Positions 1 through 11,095 of a stretch of 64,000 nt of DNA are shown piece after piece. The position numbers were made by a program, and so were the translations under genes. Positions within the stretch are counted from its first letter, which is position 1; the number at the start of each line of letters is the position of its first letter. The stretch spans positions 1,426,001-1,490,000 of the forward strand of contig CP087208.1 of the NCBI GenBank assembly GCA_020912385.1, read 5' to 3'. The notes beneath the pieces were generated by a model. The model made no database searches and was not told where the DNA came from. It worked only from the letters and a program-made list of their open reading frames with translations. Source of the DNA: Neofusicoccum parvum. Taxonomy: Eukaryota; Ascomycota; Dothideomycetes; Botryosphaeriales; Botryosphaeriaceae.

Positions 1-2
1 TC

Positions 3-1445
3 AAGGGCGAGTATTTCTTCGGGCACCCCACGATCCAAGCCAACAACCTCGCGTTCTGCAATGTCACCGTCACCCACACGCATCCCGGGTGGGACGACAC
101 TCTCCTCACCAACATCTGGCTCCCGGCCGACTCGTGGAACGGACGCATGCAGGCGATCGGCGGAGGGGGGATGATTGCCGGCATGTTCACTCTGTCCTAT
201 ATCGGCATGGCGGGGGCCGTGGCCGAAGGCTACGCCAGCGTCAGCATCAACGGCGGTCTGCCGGACGAGGACGCCACCAAGTGGGCGCTCACGAGCCCCG
301 GCAACGTGAATCTATACCTCCTGGAGGACTTTGCGGCGCGCTCGCTCGCCGACGGCACGCTGATCGCGAAGAGCATCATCGACAGCTTCTACGGCCGCCC
401 GGCCGAGTACTCGTACTGGAGCGGCTGCTCGCAGGGCGGACGCCAGGGCTTCATGCTCGCCCAGCGCTACCCCACGCTGTACGACGGCATCCACGCCTCC
501 GCCCCGGCCATCAACTGGAACGAGTTCCTCATGGGCGACCTGTGGCCGCAGCAGGTGCTCAGCGAGCTCGGCTCGTACCCGCACGCGTGCGAGCTGGACG
601 CCCTCACCGCGGCCGCCATCGACGCCTGCGACGGGCTGGACGGCGTGGTCGACGGGCTGATCTCCGACGTCGACAACTGCCACTTCTCGCCCTACCCGCT
701 CGTCGGCACGCCCGTCCCCTGCGCCTCCGTGAACCACACCGTCCGCATCTCCGCCGCCGCCGCCGCCGCCGCCGACGCCGTCTGGACCGGCACGAGCAAC
801 ACCGCGCCGTGGTACACCCCCGGCCACGCCGCCAACATGACCGCGTTCGACTCCCTCGCCGTCACCACCTGCGCCGCCAACGGCGCCTGCACGGGCGCGC
901 CCCTCCGCCTCTTCACCGACTGGCTGACCTACTTCGTCGCGGCCTCCCCCTCCTTCGCCTTCACCAACCTCTCCCGCTCCACCTACCTCGCCCTCTACCA
1001 CGCCGCCACCACCTCACCCCACCTCTCCGCCCTCTCCACCTCCTCCCCCTCCCTCGCCGCCTTCCGCGCCGCCGGCGGCAAGCTCCTCACCTACCACGGC
1101 ACCGCCGACCACATCATCCCGCTCGGCAACACCCGGCACCACCACGCGCGCGCCGCGGCCGCGAACCCGCGTCTCCGCGACTTCTTCCGCTACTTCGAGG
1201 CGCCGGGCGTGGCGCACTGCTCGGGCGGGGCGGGGCCGCAGCCGGAGGGCGCGTTTGCGGCGCTGGTGGCGTGGGTGGAGCGGGGGGAGGCGCCGGAGGT
1301 GCTGGTGGGGACGATGGCGAGCGGCGGGGAGAGGGTGCTGTGCTTGTATCCGCGGCGGGCGGTGTGGGATGGGGTTGGGGAGGTGGGGGAGGTGGGGAGT
1401 TGGCGGTGCGAGGGGGAGGAGGGAGGGGAGGAGAGGGAGTTGTAG
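3..1445 (+). CDS. Tannase/feruloyl esterase family protein (5' partial)
   Basis: This is the C-terminal 480 residues of a tannase-family serine esterase. The frame is open to the left edge, so the signal peptide and the first tens of residues lie outside the window. Family members hydrolyse gallate or feruloyl esters of plant polyphenols and cell-wall polysaccharides outside the cell. The fragment shows the early FCNVTVTHTHPG block, the IGGGG block, and the nucleophile motif GCSQGGRQG. The catalytic Asp lies in TADHIIPLGNT and the His in GVAHCSGG, near the Cys pair of the family's CS-D-HC arrangement. Calcium-site-like acidic residues occur in the lid. The last residues after LCLYPR are Gly/Glu-rich, partly because of a G-run in the DNA, and the protein ends EREL. 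No intron is seen in this part. Substrate (tannin versus feruloyl) cannot be assigned from sequence. Confidence 0.9.
   Translation, partial: KGEYFFGHPTIQANNLAFCNVTVTHTHPGWDDTLLTNIWLPADSWNGRMQAIGGGGMIAGMFTLSYIGMAGAVAEGYASVSINGGLPDEDATKWALTSPGNVNLYLLEDFAARSLADGTLIAKSIIDSFYGRPAEYSYWSGCSQGGRQGFMLAQRYPTLYDGIHASAPAINWNEFLMGDLWPQQVLSELGSYPHACELDALTAAAIDACDGLDGVVDGLISDVDNCHFSPYPLVGTPVPCASVNHTVRISAAAAAAADAVWTGTSNTAPWYTPGHAANMTAFDSLAVTTCAANGACTGAPLRLFTDWLTYFVAASPSFAFTNLSRSTYLALYHAATTSPHLSALSTSSPSLAAFRAAGGKLLTYHGTADHIIPLGNTRHHHARAAAANPRLRDFFRYFEAPGVAHCSGGAGPQPEGAFAALVAWVERGEAPEVLVGTMASGGERVLCLYPRRAVWDGVGEVGEVGSWRCEGEEGGEEREL
1371..1397 (+). other. G-quadruplex-type G-run motif in the 3' coding region
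   Basis: Four runs of G (4, 4, 5 and 4) are separated by loops of 2, 4 and 4 bases on the coding strand. This satisfies the usual G4 pattern. The motif lies in the last codons of the tannase-family gene and continues into a purine-rich tail to about 1440. Confidence 0.55.
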
Positions 1446-1754
1446 TGTGTGTGTAAAGGAGCTGTAGTGTATGTAAATAACGTGTCGAGGTGGAGACGAG
1501 CGCGGGCGCTACGCAAAGGCAGCTCATCCCTACGCGTTTGCTCGAACAGGAAATCATCGTGCCGCCGCTCGACCAATCACCGGCTGCCCGCAAGCCTCGT
1601 GCCGCAGCGTCCGCAGCGACAATAACAATCCATCGCGGGGCTGTCCAGCGAGGAGTCCATCCGACTCTCTCTCTCGCCCTCAAGTAGCAACCCCATCGTC
1701 TCGACCGCGAAACCGCTCAATCTGTGAACGCAACCCACCTCGCCCGCCGTGCAT

Positions 1755-1806
<52 letters not shown>

Positions 1807-2880
1807 TCCATCTCACACGGCGCCTCCGTCCCGCCCGCCCGCCCAGCCCACAAGACTCCCTCCCCCACACCCAATTTCCTCCGCCCGCCCGCGCCGCACT
1901 TGGCTCGCCTCCCCGGCCACGACCCCAAAAGTCGAGGCCGTCCCCACCGACCCACCAGCCGTACGTATGTATGCGCCACCGTATTCGTACACCCGTTACA
2001 CGCAGCCCCCCCTTATCCGTACATCCAGCCACTCATCAACCACCCCGCTCCCCTCAAAAGGAAAGAAGAAAGCAGAGGCCAAAACAAAGAGGGTCGTCCC
2101 GTGGCAGCGCCGCGGCGGCGGCGGCGGCGGCGGCGACCAATCGCGCACGCCAGGACGCTCGTCCGCCGCCGTCACCGTTGCGCCCAGGCGCGGGCGCCAT
2201 TCGCCCGCGCGCAGTGGAGGCGCAGCCGGGGCGCTGAGTCGCGTGCGCGTCTCTTGCGGAGAAGGTGCGTGTGTGCGTGGGCGGGCGCGCGCTTGCGGCG
2301 TTGAGAAGGAACACTCGGTGGTAGAGAGCCCAGGCTGGGCGTTGAGGCGCCAGCGGGCTAGTCCCGCCGGGGTGGGTCCCGAAACGGCAGGCCCGCGCGG
2401 CAGATCGATTTTCCCCCTTCGCGTCTGCTTCTCTCTCTCGTTCAGCTCCGTCGGGATCGTTGTTGGCGCCGCCCTCCGGGACGGAGTTTCCTTCCTTCAG
2501 CGCTAGCTCGCCACCAAGATCAACAGGAGAGAGAGACGCGAGACGGAAAAAAGTTGGCAGAGTTGGACGTGCCGGTGGCACGGCGTGTTCTATTTCATTT
2601 CCACAATCGTTCCAGTAATCTTCCACCCGGGTAAGGAGTCTATGCCGGATCTAATCTTTTGCCCCGCATCGCACGCGGCGGCGGTCCCCCCGATTGTCGA
2701 GGTAGAAATAAAAAAAAAAAAAACTCCTGAGCACGGCCGGTGAATGCTCCGCCACCCCACAAGAAATCTTGTCGTGGTCGAAAAAGATAAAACGCCTAGA
2801 CCCCATGCAAGCATGCTTTCCCGTTCCAATCAAAACAAGCCGTACTGTTACAATGCCAATCCCGTCAATCAATCAAATCA
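1446..2880. other. Intergenic region between tannase and desaturase genes
   Basis: This is the convergent 3' space between the esterase (+) and the desaturase (-). It holds simple repeats: the CA tract at 1758, a run of CGG units around 2112-2135, and an A tract at 2710-2723. Its ORFs are low-complexity products of these repeats. I see no gene. Confidence 0.6.
1758..1804. repeat. (CA)23 microsatellite
   Basis: An uninterrupted CA dinucleotide tract of about 23 units. It produces three artefactual open frames (Thr-His or Cys-Val repeats) that should not be taken as genes. Confidence 0.97.
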
Positions 2881-4804
2881 TCAGTGCAGCCCGCTCTCGC
2901 CCGTCTCGGCCATGTGCATCTGGCACTGCACCAGCGTGTCCACCATCTTGGCCACCTCCTCCAGCCGCGTCAGCACCACCTTGTTGCCCTCGACGAAGCC
3001 CTGGCAGTTGTACGTGATGCCGGTCTTGCTGCAGAACTGGCGGACGAGGGCCTGGCCCTTGCGCAGGTTGTGGCGGGGCACGCGCGGGAACAGGTGGTGC
3101 ACGGCCTGGAACTGTAGGCCGCCGTGTAGGAAGTCCAGCCAGGCCGGGCAGTCGACGTCCATGGTGGTGCGCAGCTGCCGCTGCGCGAACGACTCCGTCG
3201 GCCCCAGGTCCGACGTCGGCATCCCCCAGTGCGACAGCGTGATCTGCACGTGCAGGATCATCGTGATCATGTGCGACACCAGCACGAAGCCCACCCGCGT
3301 CGGCCAGTCCGGCAGCGTGCGCCACAGCAGCCCGTACCCGAAGATGGCCCAGTAGCAGCTCATGAACGCCACCTCCAGCCAGCGCGTCCACCACGCCGAT
3401 CCGAGCTGGGCTGCGCGCGGCGAGACCAGGTGCAGCCACGAGAGGAGGTAGAGGTTGAAGCGGGCGATGGCCATGATCGGGTAGTACGTGTACTTCTGGT
3501 ACGGCACCAGGATGTCGGCCGCCTTGTCCCAGTAGAAGGTGAAGTTGTAGAAGGTGCTGGTGATCGACTTGAAGTACGTGGGCGACGTGGCGAAGAGCGG
3601 GATGTTCTGGATGTCCGGGTCGTGCTCGGGCATGTTGGTGATGAGGTGGTGCACGTTGTGGGAGCTCTTCCACCAGCCGATGGAAAGCCCGCAGCAGAAG
3701 TCGGCGATGAAGGCGCCGATGACCGTGTCAATGACAAAGTTGCCGGTGATGCCACGGTGGCCAGCATCGTGCGCGGTGAACATAATCTGTTGCTGCGGAG
3801 CATGTTAGCTGGTGGCGGCGCGAGTCAGGCAAGCGCACACATACCCAGAACAGGCCGAGGAACACGGCAGACGTCAGGTACCATTCGATGCGCAGGAAGT
3901 AGAAGAAGGCGGCGAACAGCACCGAGTAGCGGATCATCTCCTTGCCGTACTCGCCGTACGGGCAGTCGTACAGGCCCTGCTCCTGGACGAGCTTGTGCAG
4001 GGCCTCGTACTCGGAGCGGATGGCCTGCTGCGTCTCGGCGTCCAGCGAGGGGTAGTTGCGAATGCCGTCGGCAATTTCCTTCTGCTCCATAGCCGCGGTG
4101 TAGGTGGCGCGCGAGAGATTCTCCGTGGGGAACGGCTCCGTGGTCTTGGCGCCGGCGGAGGTGGGCGCGCTGGTCACGTTCCTGCGCCGCACGCCGGCCT
4201 CATCCCTGTACGCGTCCTTGACCGGGTCCAGCTCGCCATCGGAGATGCCGACGCTGGAATTGCTGGAGCTCAGCGGGTCGGGCTTGGCGCTGAACACAGA
4301 GTCGGCATCGTCCACGTCGGCGGACGAGGCCGAGTCCTCCTCGTCGACAACCAGCTCCGGGGTCTTGCGGTGTGCGCTGGGGCCGGCCCGAATAGGAGGC
4401 TCGAGGTTCGTCCAGGGCAGCTGAACGCGGCCAATGCGGTAGGCCTTCATGATCTGCAGGGTCTTTTCGAAGTGGTACCTGCAGTGCGGCCGATTGGTTA
4501 GCAAACGCCAGTCCAGACCCCATGACACGGGGCCAATGTCCACACCCCGCAACAGGCGCAACAGGCGTACGAGTACTCACCTTGCGGACAGTGCTGGGGA
4601 GGCAAGAGGGAGGGAGGGGAATTACACGTTGATTTCGTCGGTTGCGTCGCGGCCGACCATGTGCAGGATGGCCAGGCGGCCGCCGGGGTGCTTGTCGATC
4701 CAGCCGTCCAGCTTCAGCGCATTGCCCTCGTGGATGACGATGAGCTGCCCGTCGGCGACGAGGCGCTGCACCTCGCACGGCGAGACGATGCGGTTGCGGT
4801 CCAT
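2881..4804 (-). CDS. Cytochrome b5-fused delta-8 sphingolipid desaturase-like protein
   Basis: A front-end fatty-acyl/long-chain-base desaturase. In fungi the closest architecture is the delta-8 sphingolipid desaturase of glucosylceramide synthesis, an ER membrane enzyme. Exons are 4804-4626, 4478-3845 and 3792-2881, giving 574 residues. Exon 1 encodes the N-terminal cytochrome b5 domain with the haem HPGG motif (residues about 38-41). Exon 2 holds a Ser/Asp-rich linker and the first membrane span. Exon 3 carries the three His boxes HDAGH, HNVHH and QAVHH. The Gln in the third box marks front-end desaturases. Intron 1 (GTAATT..CAG, 147 nt) is supported because joining gives EINV-YHFEKTLQ in frame. 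Intron 2 is GTATGT..CAG, 52 nt. A palindromic TATA-type site lies 94 nt upstream. Acyl-lipid delta-6-like activity is the main alternative. Confidence 0.88.
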
Positions 4805-4897
4805 GGCGGGCGGGTGTCGAGCGGCGAGGGAGCGAGGGTGAAGCGGAATGGAGCGCAGGCGCAAACGGCGGGCAGGCCCAGCAGCTGCGCCCGCAGG

Positions 4898-4905
4898 CTA
4901 TATAG
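4898..4905 (-). promoter_or_regulatory. TATA-like element (CTATATAG) of the desaturase gene
   Basis: Palindromic CTATATAG about 94 nt upstream of the desaturase ATG, in otherwise GC-rich DNA. The position suits a core promoter, but the element is inferred only. Confidence 0.4.
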
Positions 4906-7900
4906 CAGCACATCTGGACCCTGATCGGCTGCCCCTCGCCCCTTCGCTCTGGCGGCCAAGATGCACGCCGTCCAAGCTCTCGAGCTGAAACTGCGCCCCT
5001 TTGCCGCGTCAGGCCCGCGAGCGCGAAAAATGTTGCCGCGGCGGGGAAACCCGCGCAATCTGGCATACGTCGTGCGGGCTGGATGGGGGAAGGCCGGGTG
5101 CCACTGCCCATGGGTCGCGAGAACGCCGGGCGGGCCGAGCGCGCGCTGTGGCTGCCGCAATGCGAATACGTTTTAAAAGGAGGTGGCCGGCCCGCTCGCT
5201 TGCGCATCCGCTTTCGTTTAGCTGCCGGCGGCCAACGGTCGCTGAGTATTCGTATGTCGCTCCTCGAACTCACCCGCAACGCCTGCGTCCATGGCCCGCT
5301 GGCCCGCTGGCCCGACTCAGGCACGCCGACCGGCCTGGTAAAGCCAAAACAGCCTTCGTTTCCAGTCCGCCCGCGCCCCGCGTATTCGCGCCCGCAGGGA
5401 ACGCAAAAGCAAATCGCCGCCAGACTTCGCCCAGCCCACTTAATTTGCTTGCGTCGTGCCACCGCGCACCTGTTCTGCCCTCCTCCACGCCCGTCTCTCC
5501 GTTGGTCTCGCGGCCGGCATCCATCTCCACATCGTCGCGGTCCCGTCTTCCTTCAAGCCAGCCTCAGTCTGCTTCGGTCTGCCTCCATCCCTTTCCGGTC
5601 ACCTCCGGTTCTTGGCGCGCTGCTGCGCCTCGTAGCGTTCCGGTCCGCTTCGACGATAGCAGCTAGCCATGCCTGTCGACGGACTTAGATAGGAGCCGCG
5701 ACAGTCGTTCATGTCGACACGATCCACCCTGGCGTAGCCGGTCCCATCCGGCATGTCCTCCGGCTGTTCCGGCTGGAATTTCCAGCAAGATCCCGAACGC
5801 TGCCTGGCTGAGAATGGACGCGAGCTTCCCGACCAATGCCGTCTTCAAATTGTTTCGTGCGTGTTCGGGAAGATGCTGAGCTGAGAAACGCTCTGGGCCG
5901 ATGCTGCCAATTTCCCGTGCCTGGTGGGTCCACGAAGCGGTGTAACGAGACGGCAACCGGCTACGACAATCAAGCCGGTTCGTCAGGGAGGCCAGACGCA
6001 GCCAGCATTGCGCAATCGCATCTGAAGCATGCCTCGCCGTGGGAGGAACCCCACGTTGATGTCAGAAGACCCTGTCGATCTCAGGCGTTCTGGAAGATTG
6101 CAATCCGACACTCCTCGACGCGCAAGCTGATCATCCGGTCCGTGCTGTGGCTGCGCCGTGCGACCCGGAATTCTGGGGGCCTATGAGACTCGCAGCCAGT
6201 CAAAAGAACCCTTGTCAGTGGCCGGCGGAGACCAATCCGAGGGGGCCGTTGGGGTGGTTCGTTCGGCATTCAGTGCGCTCCCGCTCGACCCTGCCATCCA
6301 CAGCAAGACACCGCTACATGCGCCACCAGTTCCACCTGCCCGGTCAAGGAGTAAATCTTGGAGACTTTTGCATCTTGGCAGTTCAGATGGCGTGATGACC
6401 TCGCCACGTTATCAAGTCTTCGTCCCTGGCAGGTCTGGCCTTACTCGTGTGACCGGCCCAGATAGTCGACGCGGCCACGGATTGCAGGGCTGTTGAACAC
6501 CGAAGCGAGGCCAAGTTGTTGTTCTCGTTTGGTCTGGAATTCCATCTCAATCTCCACTGGCCACGTAGGGCACAACTGGCTCGGTACGACTAGACTGAAG
6601 CGCGCATCCCTCGTCGTACACGAGATGCGAACAGGAGGCAGAAAATAGCTGCAATCGATCCCAGAGTATAAATGCTCGGAAGAAGTCGCCAGCGCTTTCT
6701 GGTAGCATTGAGTGGTCATTGACCCAGCGGAGGGGTCCAAGTTCTCGGGCGAAATTGGTTTCCGGATGGAATGGACTGCTCCTCGGCTGGTATCGTCCAG
6801 AATGGGATCTGTGCACACATTTGGGTTCGAAGGATAACGCGGCTATGGTGAACGTGTATTACGTCCTTGGGGACTGGATCCGTGGACGAGTGAAGTCCGG
6901 GTCTTGGTGCTAACCAAAAATGGAAATGATGCGAATTCGGCTAAAGAGTAAAGAAAAGGAAATCGCAGCACGAGCTGCCATTGGAGCGGGACTAAACATC
7001 GGCCAGCGGGCGGAGACCATGTGGGGGCTCAAGGTATTCATCTGGATGCGAATTTCGACACAGAAAAGCCAAACCAGTCCAGACGAACGCTTTGACCCCA
7101 TACCTCTGCTGCTGTGAAGGCGACTTTTTTCTCTTTTTTCGCGAGCTATCCTGGGACTGGTAGACCTGGGCCTTGCACGAGTTTTGACGTTCGTCAGGTC
7201 CAGAGATGTCGGTTTGGCTGAGCACAATTTGGTTGGTGTCCAAATGATCAGATATATGACGGGCAACAGAAGTTCGCCGCAAATAAGAAATTAAGTAGGT
7301 GGCCCACGGAAGAGTACTCCATTCCACGGAAGTTGTTGGCATGGTTGAGGCCTGATCCTGAGCATGATTTTGATCTCGTGGACGGTGGAAGGGCGCGACA
7401 AATGGCTCGGGGGCGGTCTCCATGATAAATGCCGGCATTTTTATGACATTTATATCCAACGCCATCCCAAATTTCCATGGGGCTCACCAAGGTTGCAGAG
7501 GCCTAGGTACGGATGGTTGCAGGCAATCAAGGGGTTGCTAAGCGTGCTCCCAGGCGCAAGACAGGGCAAAGGCGGGGGTGGCGACATCCATATCAGTGCG
7601 GTACAGCGCGCTCCGGGACTGAAAGAGGAGGGAAACAAGAAGGGATGTTCCCCGACTTCCTCAGATTAAAATGACATGAGCCAGCGCATTGTCGGCATGA
7701 CCTTTGGGTGCTGGACACAACTTGGGTGGAGGTCTTGACCGTTGCGTCGTATTTGTCAGCAACAACCCGGACCTGTTGACCGTGTCCGCGCGGCGGAGAT
7801 TCGGAAACGGTTCCGAGAATATAGCGAAACGAACGAGACAAATCCAGGAAGGACATTCACTCAAAGTGAACGGTGGAGGGGTCGAATTGAAGCACGCCTG

Positions 7901-8612
7901 GCTGACGGAGGCAAGCCGCAGGCTTCACTTACGCTTCACAGAGGGTGAGAATGCTGAAGGTGTATCGCAAGGTCCACTTCATCTCGGGTGAACTTTAAGG
8001 AATCCGAGACAACGCTCGAAAATCCATGAGCGAGCCATGATCTCGGCGAGCGGTGACGAAAGCTGAGTGCGACCTCACTCAGGTAGCGGTGCTCGAGCAC
8101 GGTGGGCGGCGGCGACGAGAAGTGCGACGACGGAAGGAGATGAGGTGAGGAATGAGAATGCGAATACGGCCTGCAAGCGTTGCAACGGCCTGAAGAGGCT
8201 CACTCTGAGGTTGTCGAAGCCAGCGGTCGCTGCGGAGAAGATTGCGAAGTGAGAGACTCCTGGTGCAGGACGACGGGTAAGCGCGGAACCCGCTTTGGGC
8301 CAAATCGGCGATTAGACGAACCGAAATCCGAGCTCCGAATGCCAGCCGCCCCGGGCCTTGTGGGGCTCCGCTTCCGGTCCCCACCGGACGACCAAGCGGA
8401 CGAGATGCAATAGGACAGCACCACCAAACATGTACAGGCACTGATCGATTACCGGGTGGCGAAGGAGCTCTTGAGCTCAGTAAAACGGTGGCTTTCATGC
8501 GTTTGTCCTGTTGAGATGTTTAGGCCTAAGCTGCGCCGCTGGCTAAGTGTTGTTTCTATTATTGGTTGCAAATTAGTATATTAATTTTACAAGTTACTTT
8601 TCTCCTCTCATC
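4906..8612. other. Long gene-poor region
   Basis: About 3.7 kb with no supported gene. The left 0.8 kb is GC-rich and includes the desaturase promoter. The rest is mixed composition with many short overlapping frames on both strands, none showing domain motifs, convincing codon bias or consistent splice structure. It could contain decayed mobile DNA, but I see no terminal repeats. Confidence 0.5.
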
Positions 8613-8703
8613 GGGCAGGTGGCCGAGTGGTTAAGGCGCTACGTTTAGGTGAAAAACCATACCGTAGTGGGAAACCGCGTGCGTTCGAACCGCACCCTGC
8701 TCA
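8613..8703 (+). tRNA. tRNA-Leu (anticodon UAG), with 12-nt intron
   Basis: A class II tRNA. The acceptor strands 8613-8619 and 8696-8702 pair over 7 bp with one G-U pair. The D arm is GCC..GGC with GAGTGGTTAA in its loop. The anticodon stem is CTACG (8639-8643) with CGTAG (8663-8667). The anticodon is TAG at 8646-8648, followed by G37. Bases 8650-8661 form a 12-nt intron at the canonical 37/38 position. A long variable arm (TGGGAAACC) and a T arm GTGCG-TTCGAAC-CGCAC follow, with A as discriminator. The long variable arm and anticodon identify it as leucine. Confidence 0.93.
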
Positions 8704-8708
8704 TCATC

Positions 8709-8713
8709 TTTTT
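8709..8713 (+). terminator. RNA polymerase III terminator (T5)
   Basis: A run of five T on the coding strand 6 bases after the tRNA discriminator, as expected for Pol III termination. Confidence 0.8.
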
Positions 8714-8812
8714 GTCATTTTAGGGCTTAGGGTACTGTTTAGTAGATATTACTACCTTTCTTTTAGTTAAACAAGTAATGTTCTTTTTATACTATAGTTT
8801 AAAGTCTCGTTT

Positions 8813-9105
8813 TGTCAGGCCCCGTATGCGTGGAGGCTGCGAGGCGCCGCCGACTCACGTGCGCAGGCTACAGGCCTGCCTTAGGCCGCCCGCCAACGGG
8901 TGGCCCACACGATAGCGCTGGGCGCCCCGGCGAGCCCTGCGCCTCGCCTACAAGGCCCCGGCGAGGGCCCTGCTTATATACTGAGAGTCCCCAGCTAGTC
9001 AACCAATTCCCCAAGGAATCGTCTATACTTAACTCCAACACCAATTCTCACTCTCATTCCCGACTTCTACTACATCTGAACTCCTTGTCCAAACCTAGCC
9101 TTACA
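8813..9105. mobile_element. Possible solo LTR (Ty3/gypsy-like)
   Basis: A 293-bp segment begins TGTCAGGC and ends GCCTTACA, which are imperfect inverted termini (7 of 8) of TG..CA type. It holds a TATATA box at 8975-8980 followed by a C/T-rich stretch, the usual layout of a fungal LTR. It lies 109 bp downstream of the tRNA-Leu gene, a common setting for retroelements. No target duplication is seen (CGTTT against TCCCC), and no internal domain follows, so the call is tentative. Confidence 0.4.
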
Positions 9106-9798
9106 TCCCCCTTCTCACCCGCGTACCGTTAAGAATTCTATGTGCTCTTTGTCTAGTATAAGAGTCTTAAGGAATAATATAAGTATTATCTCTTAAAAGA
9201 TATAAGAGATGGGTATAGCGATGATGTTCGGATTGCTGTCCTATATCTTGGGATTGATGTCAGTCTAGACGGCTCGGAGAGTGCGTTCGACCTTAGTATC
9301 CTCAAGGAGGCTATAAGTGTACGAGCCGCAAGAATCGGCAATGATTTCCTTATATGCTCTTCACACATGGGTAGTTGAAGCATTCGTCTAGATGCGAATA
9401 TACAGCGAAAGAAACGCTAAACACACCCGGATGAATGCTTCAACTGACTATGAAGGTAGTTACGTGTTGTAATATTATCCGCTACAATCATCAGGTTGTT
9501 ATGGGTACTCCCGATACTACGGAGTAAAGTGGAGCAACAAGAGAAAGAATTTTCATTGTATGATTCGTTATGCTTCGTTGTATATCTCCGAATGCTAAAA
9601 AAAGTTCCGAAGATCGAAAAGTGGAGAAAAAAAAAAAAGACGGCTGTAGAAGAATTCAAAACCATACAACCGCCACGCTCTCATCGAGCCGCGAGATGCT
9701 GGTGCCCTCAAAAGAAGAAATTCGGAAATTCATCTGAACAAGTATCAATTTGGTGGAACAAACCGAAAACCACACGCCCACAATAAGAATCATTGAAC
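9106..9798. other. AT-rich intergenic region with short inverted repeats
   Basis: There is no gene. An 8-bp hairpin lies at 9188-9210. A perfect 13-bp inverted repeat has arms at 9373-9385 and 9433-9445. It lies between the possible LTR and the 3' end of the first zinc-finger gene. Confidence 0.5.
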
Positions 9799-11095
9799 TC
9801 AGAAAGGTGGAAATGAAAAGTTGAAATCTCCGGCTCCCCCGTCAGGCTGGCTGAAGTCATTGTGATTTTGCGCGTAATAGAGCGCTGTGGCCGGGCTTCC
9901 ATCGAGACAAGACATAACCATGTCTGAATAATTGTCGCTGACTCCCGGGAAGCCGTAGTAAGATGTCTCTTCCATTGTCTCGTCTGCCATTTGTAACGGC
10001 GCAGAGTCCGAAGAGACAACGATGTCAATAGGCGGCTGGACATGGTCCGCCTGGGTTGCGACAGCATTGTGGATGCTGTCGCCAACTGTATCAACTGTAG
10101 TCGGGGTGGTGGTTTCGGACTCTGCCGCGTCGCTGCGCTTCCTCTTCTGTGGACGAGCGGGAGTATCTTCTTCCATCGGGCTCGGTGGATTGTCCATGAC
10201 ACTGCAAGGGGTGGGCGGGCACGTGCTGGCGGGAGTGCTTGTCATGGACCTGGACAAGCCACCATCCTCGTCCTCGTAGAGAGCCTGGAACTCCCCGAAG
10301 AGCTGCTCGTGCACGTCTTGCATGAGGTCCTCGAGATTGAGGTTCCTAGCATGCCCTAGTGAGGAGGAGACATCTCTGGAAGAGCCGCCGAGTCTCTCGT
10401 AGAGCACGCGGCTTAGACCACCCCGGAAGAAGTTCCGATAGTCCTCCAGCTTGTCATGGCAGTCTGTGAGCCTGTCAGCTGTCGTTTCAACTCGCAGCTG
10501 GCAGAATCCGGGGTGCATACATGGTGAAGGCCTCCTGTGATCATGCGGGAAAAGTATCTTGTAGATGTCCTGCCACTTGTCTTCTTGACGTTGTTTCCGC
10601 TTCCTGTGCTTCAGCCGCTCGGCTTGCTCTGCATCATAGCCATCGCCGTAATCTCTTTCGGGAATTTGACGAAGAACACACAGTTCGGTTGCACGCAAAT
10701 GCTCCTGTTGATCAAGTTCTTTTTCGAAGGACTGGCTGCATCGCGGGCAGGCGTAGGCTGGACGCATGTGATACCTCTTGAGATGCTCCCTTAAATATGT
10801 TAAGCATGGATCCATATGCTAATTACAGGTAGACGTACTTCAGACGCGAGATATCCCCAAAGCCAGGAGAGACGCAGGATTTGCGCTTATGCGCGCAGCT
10901 TGGAGAGAACTTGTAGTAAGGACAGGCGAGGCGAGGCTTGGATGCTTCGAAGGATGTATTGATCGGAGGAAGAGTTCGGCGCTGAATATCCGCTGGGGGC
11001 ACGGCAAGTGTTGTAGAGCTCTTTCTACGGGCGCGTAGACCTAATCCGTGACTATCGGGTATATCGACCGAGGTGTAGTCATATTCGTGCTTCAT
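9799..11095 (-). CDS. C2H2-type zinc-finger protein, paralogue 1
   Basis: A putative nuclear zinc-finger protein of a family widespread in filamentous ascomycetes. Exons are 11095-10839 and 10789-9799, giving 415 residues. The 49-nt intron (GTACGT..AAG) joins SRLK to EHLKRYH in frame. The finger region runs from about residue 56 to 125. It has a degenerate first unit (ACPYYKF ... CVSPGF ... RLKEHL..RYH) and a second unit CPRCSQSFE..EH. A conserved W-x-x-I-Y-K-I-L-F-P block follows. The rest is acidic and Ser/Pro-rich, with a basic KRKR patch that may be a nuclear signal. The next gene upstream is a paralogue in the same orientation with the same intron position. DNA or RNA targets cannot be inferred. 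Confidence 0.8.

Noticed and set aside
1724..2506. Long frames with Thr-His or Cys-Val repeats
   Set aside because: Generated by the CA microsatellite, with no motif outside it.
4576..4588. 13-nt mini-exon in the desaturase between two splice-like sites
   Set aside because: Including it breaks the reading frame. A single 147-nt intron gives an in-frame, family-like junction.
5001..5688. Two overlapping plus-strand frames of about 200 residues upstream of the desaturase
   Set aside because: Arg/Pro/Ser-rich composition products of GC-rich DNA, without motifs or splice support.
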